Shown here: positions 1 through 8,259 of the stretch, one piece after another
Layout: every line of letters starts with the position of its first letter
How positions within the stretch are numbered: position 1 is the first letter of the stretch
From: Bradyrhizobium sp. SZCCHNS1050
Lineage (GTDB): Bacteria; Pseudomonadota; Alphaproteobacteria; Rhizobiales; Xanthobacteraceae
Length of the DNA stretch: 64,000 bases
Assembly: GCF_032484785.1 (NCBI RefSeq)
Contig: NZ_JAUETR010000002.1
Coordinates: forward strand, 1,591,290 to 1,655,289
Direction of reading: 5' to 3'
Translations under genes and position numbers: made by a program
Notes under the pieces: model-generated
What the model saw: the letters and a program-made list of their open reading frames with translations, nothing else
Databases searched by the model: none
What the model was told of the DNA's origin: nothing

Positions 1-231
1 TATTCTTCCGTTTTTCAGAATTTGATGCTACGGTGTCGCGTCCCGCCTCGATTGAGGGGCGTTTCGCGATCGTCACGAGCGTTGGGTGCGGGATGCGGTG
101 GGCGTGTCGGGTTGCAGCGTGAGCGATCATGCCGACGAACGATCCGATGCGCACGGCGAAATCGTGTGGTCCTGGCATCCCGGTGCTGATGCCAAGCCGG
201 CGCTGCAAGTTCGACGAGCGCGCGGGCATTT
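1..231. repeat. Dispersed composite repeat, copy A (cut short)
   Basis: This stretch is nearly identical to 5551-5780 in the same orientation and is a diverged inverted match to about 62650-62832. The shared text includes the stretch around GATCGTCACGAGCGTTGGG and the CGTGTGGTCCTGGCATCCCG block. The copy stops where the first transposase element begins at 232, so its right part is missing compared with copy B. No convincing gene is seen in it. The open frame on the minus strand (15-245) is probably a repeat artefact. Confidence 0.8.
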
Positions 232-1058
232 CGGTGACAGTGCACTTAACTTCTTAGGCGTTTTGATTGCGCGTTTGACGACAAGGCACTCAGGCTCGCA
301 GCCGCGCCGGCGCCTTGGCCGCGACGCTCACCCGTCCTCCGCCTCGGCCGGCTTCGGCCCGCGTTTGGCGGGCTTGAGCACGCGCCCGGTCAATTTCTCG
401 ATGCGGGCGAGGAAGCGGTCGCTGCCGATCGGCCGGCCGATGCTCTCGGCGGCGCGCAGACGCGCGAACAGCGCATCCTCGTCGTCCGGCGCGCGGCTCA
501 GGAGTCCGGCGATGTCCGGGAACATCGTCTTCACCGGCTCACGTGCGGTCAGACCGTCGTCGCGCCCGCGCAGATGCGCGCGCGTGCTCGACCAGGCCCA
601 GTCCTGGGCGCGAGCCACCAGCCGCGCCCGCACCGGATTGAGACTGACGTAGCGCAGCGCCGCCGCCAGATGCGCCTCGTCCATCGCCACCGCGCCGAAC
701 CGCCCCTGCCAGAAATGCCCGCTGCGCTTGCGGCGCGCCTGGATGACGCCGGCATAGCTGCGATGCACCCGCGACAGCGCCCGGCGCAGACCGTCGGCAT
801 CCGACGGCACCAGGATCAGATGCACGTGGTTCGGCATCAGGCACCACGCCCACACCGCGACGTCAGCCGCCCGGCAATGGGTCGCGAGCAGATCGCGGTA
901 CAGCGCGTAGTCGTCGTCGCCGAAGAATGTCCGCGCCCGACCATTGCCGCGCTGGGTGACGTGGTGCGGCAGACCAGGGATAACGACACGGGCAAGGCGG
1001 GCCATGCAGCATCATGCGCACTCGGACGGCGCATGTCAAATTAAGTGCACTGTCACCG
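232..1058 (-). mobile_element. REP-associated Y1 transposase element, copy 1
   Basis: The element is bounded by perfect 18-bp inverted repeats, CGGTGACAGTGCACTTAA at 232-249 and its reverse complement at 1041-1058, and carries one transposase gene. Classical IS200/IS605 elements have subterminal hairpins rather than long perfect terminal inverted repeats, so these ends are notable. The left end abuts a truncated dispersed repeat and the right end supplies the stop codon of the next gene. Confidence 0.75.
328..1005 (-). CDS. REP-associated tyrosine transposase (RAYT, Y1/HUH family)
   Basis: This 225-residue protein belongs to the TnpA_REP/RAYT branch of IS200-like transposases, which nick and rejoin single-stranded DNA. 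The HUH metal site is visible as PNHVHLI (His60 and His62). HHVTQRGNGR near residue 14 is the usual N-terminal block, and RYVSLNPVRA near residue 118 carries the likely catalytic tyrosine. The ATG at 1005 gives the standard MARLARVV opening. The frame is intact, unlike the second copy at 2118-2789, so this is the only potentially active transposase here. Domestication to mobilise REP palindromes is known for this family. Confidence 0.9.
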   Translation of the reverse strand: MARLARVVIPGLPHHVTQRGNGRARTFFGDDDYALYRDLLATHCRAADVAVWAWCLMPNHVHLILVPSDADGLRRALSRVHRSYAGVIQARRKRSGHFWQGRFGAVAMDEAHLAAALRYVSLNPVRARLVARAQDWAWSSTRAHLRGRDDGLTAREPVKTMFPDIAGLLSRAPDDEDALFARLRAAESIGRPIGSDRFLARIEKLTGRVLKPAKRGPKPAEAEDG

Positions 1059-1391
1059 TAAATCCGTCAGCATTTCCATAAGAATCACGGTTATCCTTGC
1101 AGCATCCGCATGCGTTACATCTGGATCGATCGTCTGCGCGCTTCGTTCTATTTGATCGATAAATTGGCTAGCCAGCTCCTTGTTCTCGGATCCGTGCACT
1201 GCCCGAAACTGGCGCACTACGGCTTGATCCTGAACAAGCTGGAGCGCTACAGGCATCAGCTCCTCGCGCGACCGAAGTGCCCTCCGCTGTAGAATTTCCT
1301 GCCAACGATCCGTCGAATGTTCAGTCGAACCAGCCTCCGGACGGCCAGTCGTTATGTGGAGAACGTATTTTGGTTTTTCTTCTTCGGCCAT
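1053..1391 (-). CDS. Hypothetical protein, C-terminus set by a transposon end
   Basis: The product is about 112 residues, charged, with no signal peptide or membrane segment, and is not a family I recognise. The second in-frame ATG (1391) is preferred because a GGGGG run lies just upstream. An alternative ATG is at 1403. The TGA stop lies inside the 18-bp terminal repeat of the adjacent transposase element, so the present C-terminus may differ from the ancestral one. Codon use looks more AT-rich than in core genes, which suggests acquisition. Product function unknown. Confidence 0.55.
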   Translation of the reverse strand: MAEEEKPKYVLHITTGRPEAGSTEHSTDRWQEILQRRALRSREELMPVALQLVQDQAVVRQFRAVHGSENKELASQFIDQIERSAQTIDPDVTHADAARITVILMEMLTDLR

Positions 1392-1490
1392 TACGACCCC
1401 CATGTTATTCTAAGGAGCGAACTGATCGACTGCTCTAGCAGTTAAGCATCGGAAGAGAATGGCCCACTTTGAACTAATGAGCTATCTCTC

Positions 1491-1555
1491 CAAGGCGGGC
1501 CATGCGCCATCTTGCGCACTCGGACGGCACATGTCAAATTAAGTGCACTGTCACC
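1491..1555. mobile_element. Solo end of the transposase element
   Basis: This matches the transposase-start end of both full elements, from CAAGGCGGGCCATGC through the start-codon region to the terminal TTAAGTGCACTGTCACC (1539-1555). Nothing else of the gene is present. It is either a decayed third copy or a minimal end that could be moved in trans by the intact transposase. Confidence 0.75.
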
Positions 1556-1567
1556 TTAAATCCAAAT

Positions 1568-2035
1568 CTATTCATTCGAGCACTTAAACAAGCTCTTTGG
1601 CTGACGACATGTGAGATCCCAATGCCCCGCAAATCGGCAAGACGACAACACGATTCGACGGCCATCGGACTCGCCAGCAATTGAACAGTGCTCGTCATCC
1701 AGCAAAATGCCGCTATCTGTCATTCGCCAAACGCCTTGAATAGATTCTGCCTCACCCGTCGGCTCAAGTACAAATCCCGAAAGCGCGCCGCCTTCGAACA
1801 AGCAAATTCTGACAAGCCACCGCCTATTTGAGGAGGGCTTCGAATCTAGCCCGCGGTCGACGCTCAACGCCCAACAACCTCTTACGTCCTTCTGCAACAG
1901 ATTCTTGGCCGATAGCTCCTGAGAAAGCCCGACCGATGTGAAGCAGAGCAAAGCGGGCAGCAGTATCGAACCGCTCAGCGCGCGGATCGGATACAACGCT
2001 AAAAATATCCTTATTAGCCTCTGCGAGCCATTCAT
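1568..2035 (-). CDS. Hypothetical secreted protein
   Basis: This 155-residue protein has a hydrophobic segment at about residues 17-40 (SGSILLPALLCFTSVGL), a likely signal peptide or anchor. The mature part has several cysteines (GCWALSVD, RICLFEG, EHCSIAG, SCRFAGHW, LTCRQP), suggesting an exported disulfide-bonded domain. I do not recognise the family. It lies between the two transposase elements and shares the AT-richer character of its neighbours. The start at 2035 is the first ATG and could be too long by some residues. Confidence 0.5.
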   Translation of the reverse strand: MNGSQRLIRIFLALYPIRALSGSILLPALLCFTSVGLSQELSAKNLLQKDVRGCWALSVDRGLDSKPSSNRRWLVRICLFEGGALSGFVLEPTGEAESIQGVWRMTDSGILLDDEHCSIAGESDGRRIVLSSCRFAGHWDLTCRQPKSLFKCSNE

Positions 2036-2068
2036 GGTTACGACTATTAGACCCGATTGACGGAGTTA

Positions 2069-2841
2069 CGGTGACAGTGCACAAAACTGCGCAAGCCTGG
2101 TTTCAGCGTCCCCCCGCTCAATCCTCCTCTACGGGCTTCGGCCCGCGTTTGGCCGGCTTGAGCACGCGCCCGGTCAATTTCTCGATGCGGGCGAGGAAGC
2201 GGTCGCTGCCGATCGGCCGGCCGATGCTCTCGGCGGCGCGCAGACGCGCGAACAGAGCCTCCTCGTCCTCCGGCGCGCGGGTCAGGAGTCCGGCAATGTC
2301 CGGGAACATTGCCTTCACCGGCTCACGTGCGGTCAGGCCGTCGTCGCGCCCGCGCAGATGCGCGCGCGTGCTCGACCAGCCCCAGTCCTGGGCGCGCGCC
2401 GCCAGCCGCGCCCGCACCGGATTGAGACTGACATAGCGCAGCGCCGCCGCCAGATGCGCCTCGTCTATCGCCACGGCGCCGAACCGCCCCTGCCAGAAAT
2501 GCCCGCTGCGCTTGCGGCGCGCCTAGATGACGCCGGCATAGCTGCGATGCACCCGCGACAGCGCCCGGCGCAGCCCGTCGGCATCCGACGGCACCAGGAT
2601 CAGATGCACGTGGTTCGGCATCAGGCACCACGCCCACACCGCGACGTCAGCCGCCCGGCAATGGGTCGCGAGCAGATCGCGGTAGAGCGCGTAGTCGTCG
2701 TCGCCGAAGAATGTTCGCGCGCGGCCATTGCCGCGCTGGGTGACGTGGTGCGGCAGACCAGGAACGACGACACGGGCAAGGCGGGCCATGCGCCATCTTG
2801 CGCACTCGGACGGCGCATGTCAATTAAGTGCACTGTCACCG
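2069..2841 (-). mobile_element. REP-associated Y1 transposase element, copy 2 (inactive)
   Basis: The right end TTAAGTGCACTGTCACCG (2824-2841) is identical to copy 1. The left end CGGTGACAGTGCAC (2069-2082) keeps 14 bp. The same GTAAATCCG follows the right ends of both copies. The orientation equals copy 1, so the two elements flank 1053-2035 as direct copies. The transposase inside carries a nonsense codon. Confidence 0.75.
2118..2789 (-). pseudogene. RAYT transposase, interrupted by a nonsense codon
   Basis: This is a second copy of the transposase at 328-1005, very similar along its length. The codon for Gln89 (CAG in copy 1) is TAG at 2523-2525, which splits the gene into an 88-residue N-terminal part (with the HUH motif PNHVHLI) and a C-terminal part at 2118-2474. 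No frameshift is needed to join them. The rest is well preserved, so the mutation looks recent. The protein is almost surely non-functional unless the stop is read through. Confidence 0.85.
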
Positions 2842-2918
2842 TAAATCCGAAGCTCGATGATAAACAATCTCAGCTAATGCGGCGGCGAACTGAACCGGAT
2901 CAAGACTATTGTTGCTCA

Positions 2919-4157
2919 TTATATTCCCCCGAAGATGTTTACAAGCGAGTAGCGCTTGAAGAAATAGACGTATTCAGCGCGTTCGAAGGCATAACCAAAA
3001 TCACCGGTATGCCGCTGCAGCTCCTCGTTGATCGGCTGCCCGTTAATTCGATTTGCATTAGGGTTGCTGTTAGAACTAATCTCAGATGGCAGGCCATCAA
3101 TGTTCCAGACGACATCGCAAAACGCGAAACCCTTGAGCTCGGGCCGTACGCTGACGTCGACATAGCTTTTTCTCGGCTTCGCCTTGATCTCGGCCGGCAA
3201 CTGCCCGGTAGCATCGAGACGGTTCAACGATAGATCCGACGCTGCCGGATACACGTCGCCGACAACGTGCCCGGTGAAGAAGATCAGCGCCCCTGGCTTA
3301 TGACGCGGAAGCCCAGGGAAGAACGTCGATTCCGTAGGAAAAAACTCGTAGAGGGGGCTATCTTCGAACAGCACCTTCCTTCCATGATAGTCGCCAGCAG
3401 AATAGAGCGCGCGTTGCGCGTCGCCGTTTGGATACCAATAATCTGGCCTGCTCGCAGGCCAGAATGGCCGGATCGCTTCGCTCACTGTATCCGGCAGTTT
3501 CACGCGCGAAAGGCCGCTACATATAGACCCCATCGCACGATAGCCGGGCTTCCATCGTACTTTCTTCCAGCGATCCACCTCGTTGATACCTAGCAATCCA
3601 TACGTTACGAAATTCTTTGAAGCCTCCGTACCCCGCCATTCCTGCCATTCTTCGCGCGTCGCCTTGCTGATCGTAGCACCGAAAAACTTCAATTCGGAAA
3701 GCGGGCTCTCGTAAGCATCTTCGGACGCATAAGCTACGCCGAACCAAGGTGCGTCCGCACTCTCGTAAGTCACAATTAGTGGCAGCAGGCTCTTTGGGAC
3801 CTTTCCATTGTCGGTCGTCTCACCACCACAAGCCTCCGGCGGCCGCACTACTACGCCGTGCCCGTCCTTCATCTTGAGCCCGAAGGCCATCGGCGCCACG
3901 CTGACCTCGACGGTTCGGTCATTGTCCTTGTACGTTGTGATGCTTACGCGACAGCCGACCACGATATCGAAATTGAGAGGCTCGCCCTTGTAGGCGAGCT
4001 TGACCTTCAGGCGATAATAGGTCGCGCGATCCTCTCCGGGAGTTCTCACCTCGCGCGACTTGGTAAAGCTCGAATCACCAAAAAGAGCTCGCGAGCTCAT
4101 GCCCAGCAGCACAATACCTGCGCCGATTCCAAGGAGGACAACGATAAATCTCCTCAT
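2919..4157 (-). CDS. Hypothetical membrane-anchored protein
   Basis: The 412-residue protein opens MRRFIVVLLGIGAGIVLLGM, a short basic start and one hydrophobic segment typical of a signal anchor. The rest is hydrophilic, rich in Tyr, Trp and Pro, with cysteines near VVGCRVS, EACGGET, GSICSGL and FAFCDVV. I do not recognise a known domain. The long intact frame and consistent codon use support a real gene. It is AT-richer than core genes and sits in the island of transposase elements and a broken hlyD, so horizontal acquisition is likely. Function unknown. Confidence 0.6.
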   Translation of the reverse strand: MRRFIVVLLGIGAGIVLLGMSSRALFGDSSFTKSREVRTPGEDRATYYRLKVKLAYKGEPLNFDIVVGCRVSITTYKDNDRTVEVSVAPMAFGLKMKDGHGVVVRPPEACGGETTDNGKVPKSLLPLIVTYESADAPWFGVAYASEDAYESPLSELKFFGATISKATREEWQEWRGTEASKNFVTYGLLGINEVDRWKKVRWKPGYRAMGSICSGLSRVKLPDTVSEAIRPFWPASRPDYWYPNGDAQRALYSAGDYHGRKVLFEDSPLYEFFPTESTFFPGLPRHKPGALIFFTGHVVGDVYPAASDLSLNRLDATGQLPAEIKAKPRKSYVDVSVRPELKGFAFCDVVWNIDGLPSEISSNSNPNANRINGQPINEELQRHTGDFGYAFERAEYVYFFKRYSLVNIFGGI

Positions 4158-4287
4158 CCTAGCACTCCAGAAGCCAACGATTCTGCGAACTGTCTTCCAG
4201 CGAGATTTGAGACGAATCTACAATCGTTTACTAAGATGGATATCTGCATTCGCGGTGAATGACGCGAAAGGAGGTCGATCAAGACGG

Positions 4288-5466
4288 TCATCGTTCCCTC
4301 AAGCTCTCGTGCCGATACCTCAAGCGCGGCGACATCACATACTCGATGATCCGCCGTGTCCCCGTCTTGATCTCCACCGTCACCGCCATGCCTGGCGCCA
4401 GCGCCACCATCTTATCCTCGACCTGCATCTGCTTCTCGTCCAGCGACACCCGCGCCGAGTAGATGAACTCCTGCCCCGCCGGCTCGCTGGTCTCGGCGAG
4501 CGCGCCAGCCAACTTGCCGCCGTTCTGCTTGTCGGCCGGCTTCTCGCGGACGATGGAGTCCTGCGAGACGCTCAGTACCTTGCCGTGGACGAGGCCGTAG
4601 CGGGTGAAGTTGAAGGTGTCGATCTTGATCTCGGCCGGCTGGCCGATATTGACGAAGCCGATGTCGCGGTTGGCGATCATGACCTCAGTCTCGAGCTGAC
4701 TGTCGGCAGGCACGATGAGCATCAGTTGTTGCGCCGGTGTGACGACGCCGCCGACGGTGTGCAGCGCGAGCTGCTGCACGGTGCCGTCGATCGGGGCGCG
4801 CAGCACCTGCTCGGCGACCTTGCGCTCGGCCTTGACGAGGTCCTGCGTCAGCTCGTCGGTCTTCTTCTCGGCATCAGTGAGATCGGACAGCACCTGGCGC
4901 TCGAAGCCCGAGCGGGTCTGCGCCAGTTGCTGTTCCAGCGCCAATCGCGCGGCCTCGATCTCGGCCAAGCGCCGCGTCTGAACGACGCGCTCGCTCTGCT
5001 GATCGATCAGCCGCGACTGCGCATCGATGAAGGCGATCTGGTTGCCGTACTGGATCTCCTTGGCGTTGCGGCGGATGTCGGCGGTCTCCTGCAGGAACGG
5101 CAAGGTGGCGTCGATCTTGGCGATCGCGGCCTCGATCGACTGCGCCTCGGCGCGCTTCTGCGCGATCTGCTGCAGGTTGGAGGCGAGCTTCGACAGCTGT
5201 TCGGCGGCTTGCGCCTGCAGCGCGGCGCGGATGCGCGCGACGTCGTTGGGCGTGGCGCCTTGCGGCACCACCAGCGGCCGCAGCTCGGCGAGATCGGCGA
5301 AGCTGTCGCGCAGCACGCCGAGCCGGGCGACATCGAGCCGCGCCTGCATCAGGCCCTGCGCGACGCGGCGGCGCTCGGCCTCGGTCACGGTGCGGTCGAG
5401 TTCGACCAGCGCTTGCCCCATCATCGCAGGCTCCTCCCAGCCTGGGAGGAAACATCCTCCGCCCAT
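4288..5466 (-). pseudogene. HlyD-type type I secretion adaptor, 5'-truncated
   Basis: From about residue 17 (GQALVELDRTVTEAER) the protein matches the HlyD/PrtE membrane-fusion family: a long alpha-helical hairpin (residues 30-200), the second lipoyl half (RAPIDGTVQQLALHT, about 227), and a beta-barrel end with APGMAVTVEIKTG. The cytoplasmic start, membrane segment and first lipoyl half, roughly 90 residues, are missing. The first 16 residues look like random translation of flanking DNA. A palindrome, TCCTCCCAGCCTGGGAGGA, lies at the break (about 5430). No type I ABC ATPase or toxin is nearby. It is probably a relic. Confidence 0.7.
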
Positions 5467-5550
5467 CCGAGCAAGGCGAGATTGCCGGCAGCAAAAATCA
5501 GGTTTGCCAAATCGTTACAAGGGGATCACGGTTTCGGCCGGCGGCCTCGA

Positions 5551-6010
5551 AGATTCTTCTTCTGTTTTTCGGAATTGCATGCTATGATCCGCGCCGTCCC
5601 GCCTCACTTGAGGGGCGTTTCGCGATCGTCACGAGCGTTGGGTGCGGGATGCGGTGGGCGTGTCGGGTTGCAGCGTGAGCGATCATGCCGACGAACGATC
5701 CGATGCGTACGGCGAAGTCGTGTGGTCCTGGCATCCCGGTGCTGATGCCAAGCTGGCGCTGCGAGTTCGACGAGCGCGCTGGCGACGGGGGCAAGAAAGC
5801 CGATCCCCGGGGAGATCACGTATAAGCCGTTCAAACCATTGCGCGGGGAAGGCCGGGATGATCCGGCCCGTACCTGTGGTTCCTGCCGCCTGCATTTTTT
5901 TCGCAGGCGGGCCATGGGTGCGACCGGCACCCGGCCTTTCCCGCGCCCTCATTCTCGAGAGGGCGATCAGACGAGCAAAACTCGGACGCGAAAGCGGGCG
6001 CGAGGATGAG
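5551..6010. repeat. Dispersed composite repeat, copy B (most complete)
   Basis: The left part (5551-5780) repeats 1-231 almost exactly. The right part (about 5800-6005) includes the TACCTGTGGTTCCTGCCGCC block and the TTTTTTTCGCAGGCGGGCC stretch, and is matched in inverted orientation at 62385-62600. Both halves occur together at 62385-62832, so the repeat is one composite unit of about 450 bp. No supported gene. Open frames across it are probably artefacts. Confidence 0.8.
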
Positions 6011-6040
6011 AGCGCATGTTTCACGCTCTTCATGTCTCGG

Positions 6041-6121
6041 CGTCATTGCGAGCGAAGCGAAGCAATCCAGAGTCCCGCGACGACTCTGGATTGCTTCGTC
6101 GCTACGCTCCTCGCAATGACG
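6041..6121. repeat. REP-like palindrome (CGTCATTGCGAG type)
   Basis: An imperfect inverted repeat begins CGTCATTGCGAG and ends CTCGCAATGACG, with inner arms AGCAATCCAGAGTC and GACTCTGGATTGCT. The same type recurs at 19345-19432. Confidence 0.8.
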
Positions 6122-6135
6122 CCTGCGTCTCCACT

Positions 6136-6291
6136 GTCGTCCCGGGCAAGCTGCGGCAACGCGTCAGCGTTGGCGCGGCGCCGCCCCCGGGACCATACTC
6201 CGCAGCGGTCGTGTGACGCACGCTGGAGCGTCCAGCTCGCACGCCCAACCCCGCCGGTGGTTATGGATCCCGGCGTTCGCCGGATGACACT
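6136..6291. repeat. Decayed long palindrome
   Basis: The stretch begins GTCGTCCCGGGCAAGC and ends TATGGATCCCGGCGTTCGCC GGATGAC, the ends of the palindrome class seen more clearly at 36433-36562. The middle no longer pairs well. Between here and murI (6435) nothing else is seen. Confidence 0.45.
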
Positions 6292-6434
6292 GAGATTTTG
6301 ACAGCCACCGTGGCCCCAATGCGCAGCTTTGAACCTTCGCCCCCGCTGCCCGAACACACCCAAGCGCCTCACTCCCGCCAAATCCCGCAGAAAAACCGAC
6401 TGAATCCGCCTCCCCGATCCGGTAGACTCGCCGC

Positions 6435-7232
6435 GTGACCCATCGCCCTACGATTCTCGTCTTCGACTCAGGCCTCGGCGGCCTGTCCGTGCTGCGCGAG
6501 GTGGTGCGGGCGCGGCCCGATGCCCACTACGTCTATGTCGCCGACGACGCGTTCTTTCCGTACGGCCATCACAGCGAGGCGGCGCTGATCGCCCGCGTGG
6601 TGCCGCTGATGGGCGAGCTGATCGCCGCGCACGAGCCGGACCTCGTCGTGATCGCCTGCAACACCGCCTCGGTGCAGACGCTGGCGCCGCTGCGCGCGGC
6701 CTACGCGACGCCGTTCGTCGGCACCGTGCCGGCGATCAAGCCGGCCTGCGCGCAATCCCTGACGAAGCGCGTCTCCGTGCTCGGCACCAAGGCGACGGTG
6801 CAGCGCGAATACACCCACGCCCTCATCCGCGACTTCGCGCGGGGCTGCGCCGTCACGCTGGTCGGCTCGCCGGAACTCGCGTCACTGGCGGAGGCCGCGC
6901 TCAGCGGAACCCAGGTCAGCGACGCGGCCATTGCCGCCGAGATCGCGCCTTGCTTCGTGGGCGACGCCGCCGATCCCGCGGGCCGGACCGACACCGTCGT
7001 GCTCGCCTGCACGCATTATCCGCTGCTGCTCGATCGGCTCGAACGCCTGGCGCCCTGGCCGGTGACCTGGATAGATCCCGCGCCCGCCATCGCGCGCCGT
7101 GTCGTCGACCTGCTGGGCCCCCCGGCTGGCGGCCCCGACGATGGCGGCGCCACCATGATCTTCACCTCGAACAAGCCACATCAGCTCGGCCGCGCGCTCA
7201 CGCCCTATTTCGGCGGCCGCGTCCCGGCCTGA
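6435..7232 (+). CDS. murI: Glutamate racemase
   Basis: This 265-residue enzyme interconverts L- and D-glutamate, supplying D-Glu for peptidoglycan in the cytoplasm. Both catalytic cysteines are in their motifs: ACNTAS (Cys75) and ACTHYPLL (Cys192). The N-terminal FDSGLGG with Asp11-Ser12 is intact. The GTG at 6435 fits the MTHRPTILVFDSG opening, although the ribosome binding site is weak. The aldolase gene follows 12 bp downstream and probably shares the transcript. Length is normal for the family. Confidence 0.95.
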   Translation: MTHRPTILVFDSGLGGLSVLREVVRARPDAHYVYVADDAFFPYGHHSEAALIARVVPLMGELIAAHEPDLVVIACNTASVQTLAPLRAAYATPFVGTVPAIKPACAQSLTKRVSVLGTKATVQREYTHALIRDFARGCAVTLVGSPELASLAEAALSGTQVSDAAIAAEIAPCFVGDAADPAGRTDTVVLACTHYPLLLDRLERLAPWPVTWIDPAPAIARRVVDLLGPPAGGPDDGGATMIFTSNKPHQLGRALTPYFGGRVPA

Positions 7233-7244
7233 CGGAGACCGCCG

Positions 7245-8018
7245 ATGGCCGCAGCGCCCAAACCGCTCAACCGCCTCAAGCAGGCCTGGCGCGACAAGAG
7301 GCCTACGTTCGGCGCCATCGCCACCATCCCGAGCATCCAGACCGTGCGCATCATGGCGCAGTCGCTCGACTGGATCATCGTCGACCTCGAGCATGGGCCG
7401 ATCGATCTCTCCACCGCGCACGCGATGATCATGGCCACCGCAGGCACGCCCTGCGTGCCGCTGGTGCGCATCGCCGCCAACGAGCCGCATCTCGCCAAGG
7501 CGCCGATGGACCTCGGCGCGCTCGGCATCAACTTCCCGATGATTTCCAGCCGCGCGGACGCCGAGAAGGCCGTGCGCAGCGTGCGCTATCCGCCGCGCGG
7601 CGACCGCCTGTGGGGTCCGTTCCACGCCCCCTTCCGCTGGAACGTGTCGATGGCCGACTACATGGCCACCGCCGACGACGACATGGTCTGCATGGTCACG
7701 ATCGAGCATGTCGAGGCGGTCGAGCGGATCGACGAGATCATGGCCACGCCCGGCATCGACATCGCGGTGATCGGCCCGGGCGATCTCGCCACCTCGATCA
7801 ACAAGCGCGGCCAGCTCGATGATCCCGAAGTGAAATCCCTGATCGCCCGCGCCGAGGCCGGCATCCTCAGATCAGGCGTGCCGATCGGCGGCGCCGCGCG
7901 CTCGGCCGATCAGGCCAATGCGATGATCGAACGCGGTTACGTGGCGCTGGCGCTCGGCTTCGACTGGTCCTTGTTCCAGCGCGGCATCGCCGCGAGCTTC
8001 GAGGGGATCAAGCGCTGA
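7245..8018 (+). CDS. HpcH/HpaI family class II aldolase
   Basis: The 257-residue protein is a member of the metal-dependent pyruvate aldolase family that includes HpaI and 2-dehydro-3-deoxyglucarate aldolase. Typical features are DWIIVDLEHGPID near residue 44, VPLVRIAANEP near 71, and the E-x(n)-D metal region around the VTIEHVEAVERID block (about residue 148). Substrate cannot be told from sequence; 2-keto-3-deoxy acids are usual. A GGAGA sits just before the ATG, 12 bp after murI. No pathway partner lies next to it, so the role is open. Confidence 0.85.
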   Translation: MAAAPKPLNRLKQAWRDKRPTFGAIATIPSIQTVRIMAQSLDWIIVDLEHGPIDLSTAHAMIMATAGTPCVPLVRIAANEPHLAKAPMDLGALGINFPMISSRADAEKAVRSVRYPPRGDRLWGPFHAPFRWNVSMADYMATADDDMVCMVTIEHVEAVERIDEIMATPGIDIAVIGPGDLATSINKRGQLDDPEVKSLIARAEAGILRSGVPIGGAARSADQANAMIERGYVALALGFDWSLFQRGIAASFEGIKR

Positions 8019-8080
8019 TTCGCGCCGTTTCGAGCCGCGCTTCATGTTTCAAACGAAAAACAACTTTGCGGGAGAAGACC

Positions 8081-8131
8081 ATGAGGAAGAAGACGATTTT
8101 CGGCCTGTCGCCGGCCGTCCTCGGGGTCTGA
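8081..8131 (+). other. Tiny ORF, possibly the start of a frameshifted gene
   Basis: A GGGAGAAG motif precedes ATG, and 16 codons encode MRKKTIFGLSPAVLGV before TGA. Removing one base from the GGGG run at about 8123-8126 would join it to a longer Ala/Pro-rich, then charged, frame beginning SEAKPLASPAPSNG and running past 8190. It looks like a basic signal-peptide start, but no family is recognised and the longer frame soon overlaps the acyltransferase gene. Confidence 0.25.
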
Positions 8132-8259
8132 GGCCAAGCCGCTCGCCTCGCCGGCGCCCTCGAACGGCGCTTCCGTAACCCGGCCTGCGGTGTTAACAGC
8201 AGCCGCCGCCGGGGAGCCGGACCAGGCCAAGCAGAACGAACGGGAGCGACAGGTTCAGG

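Noticed and set aside
15..245. A 76-residue minus-strand ORF in repeat copy A
   Set aside because: It follows the dispersed repeat and has Arg/His-rich shadow composition; similar frames arise in copies B and C.
4060..5745. A 561-codon plus-strand frame over the hlyD remnant
   Set aside because: It runs across repeat and gene borders and has shadow composition.
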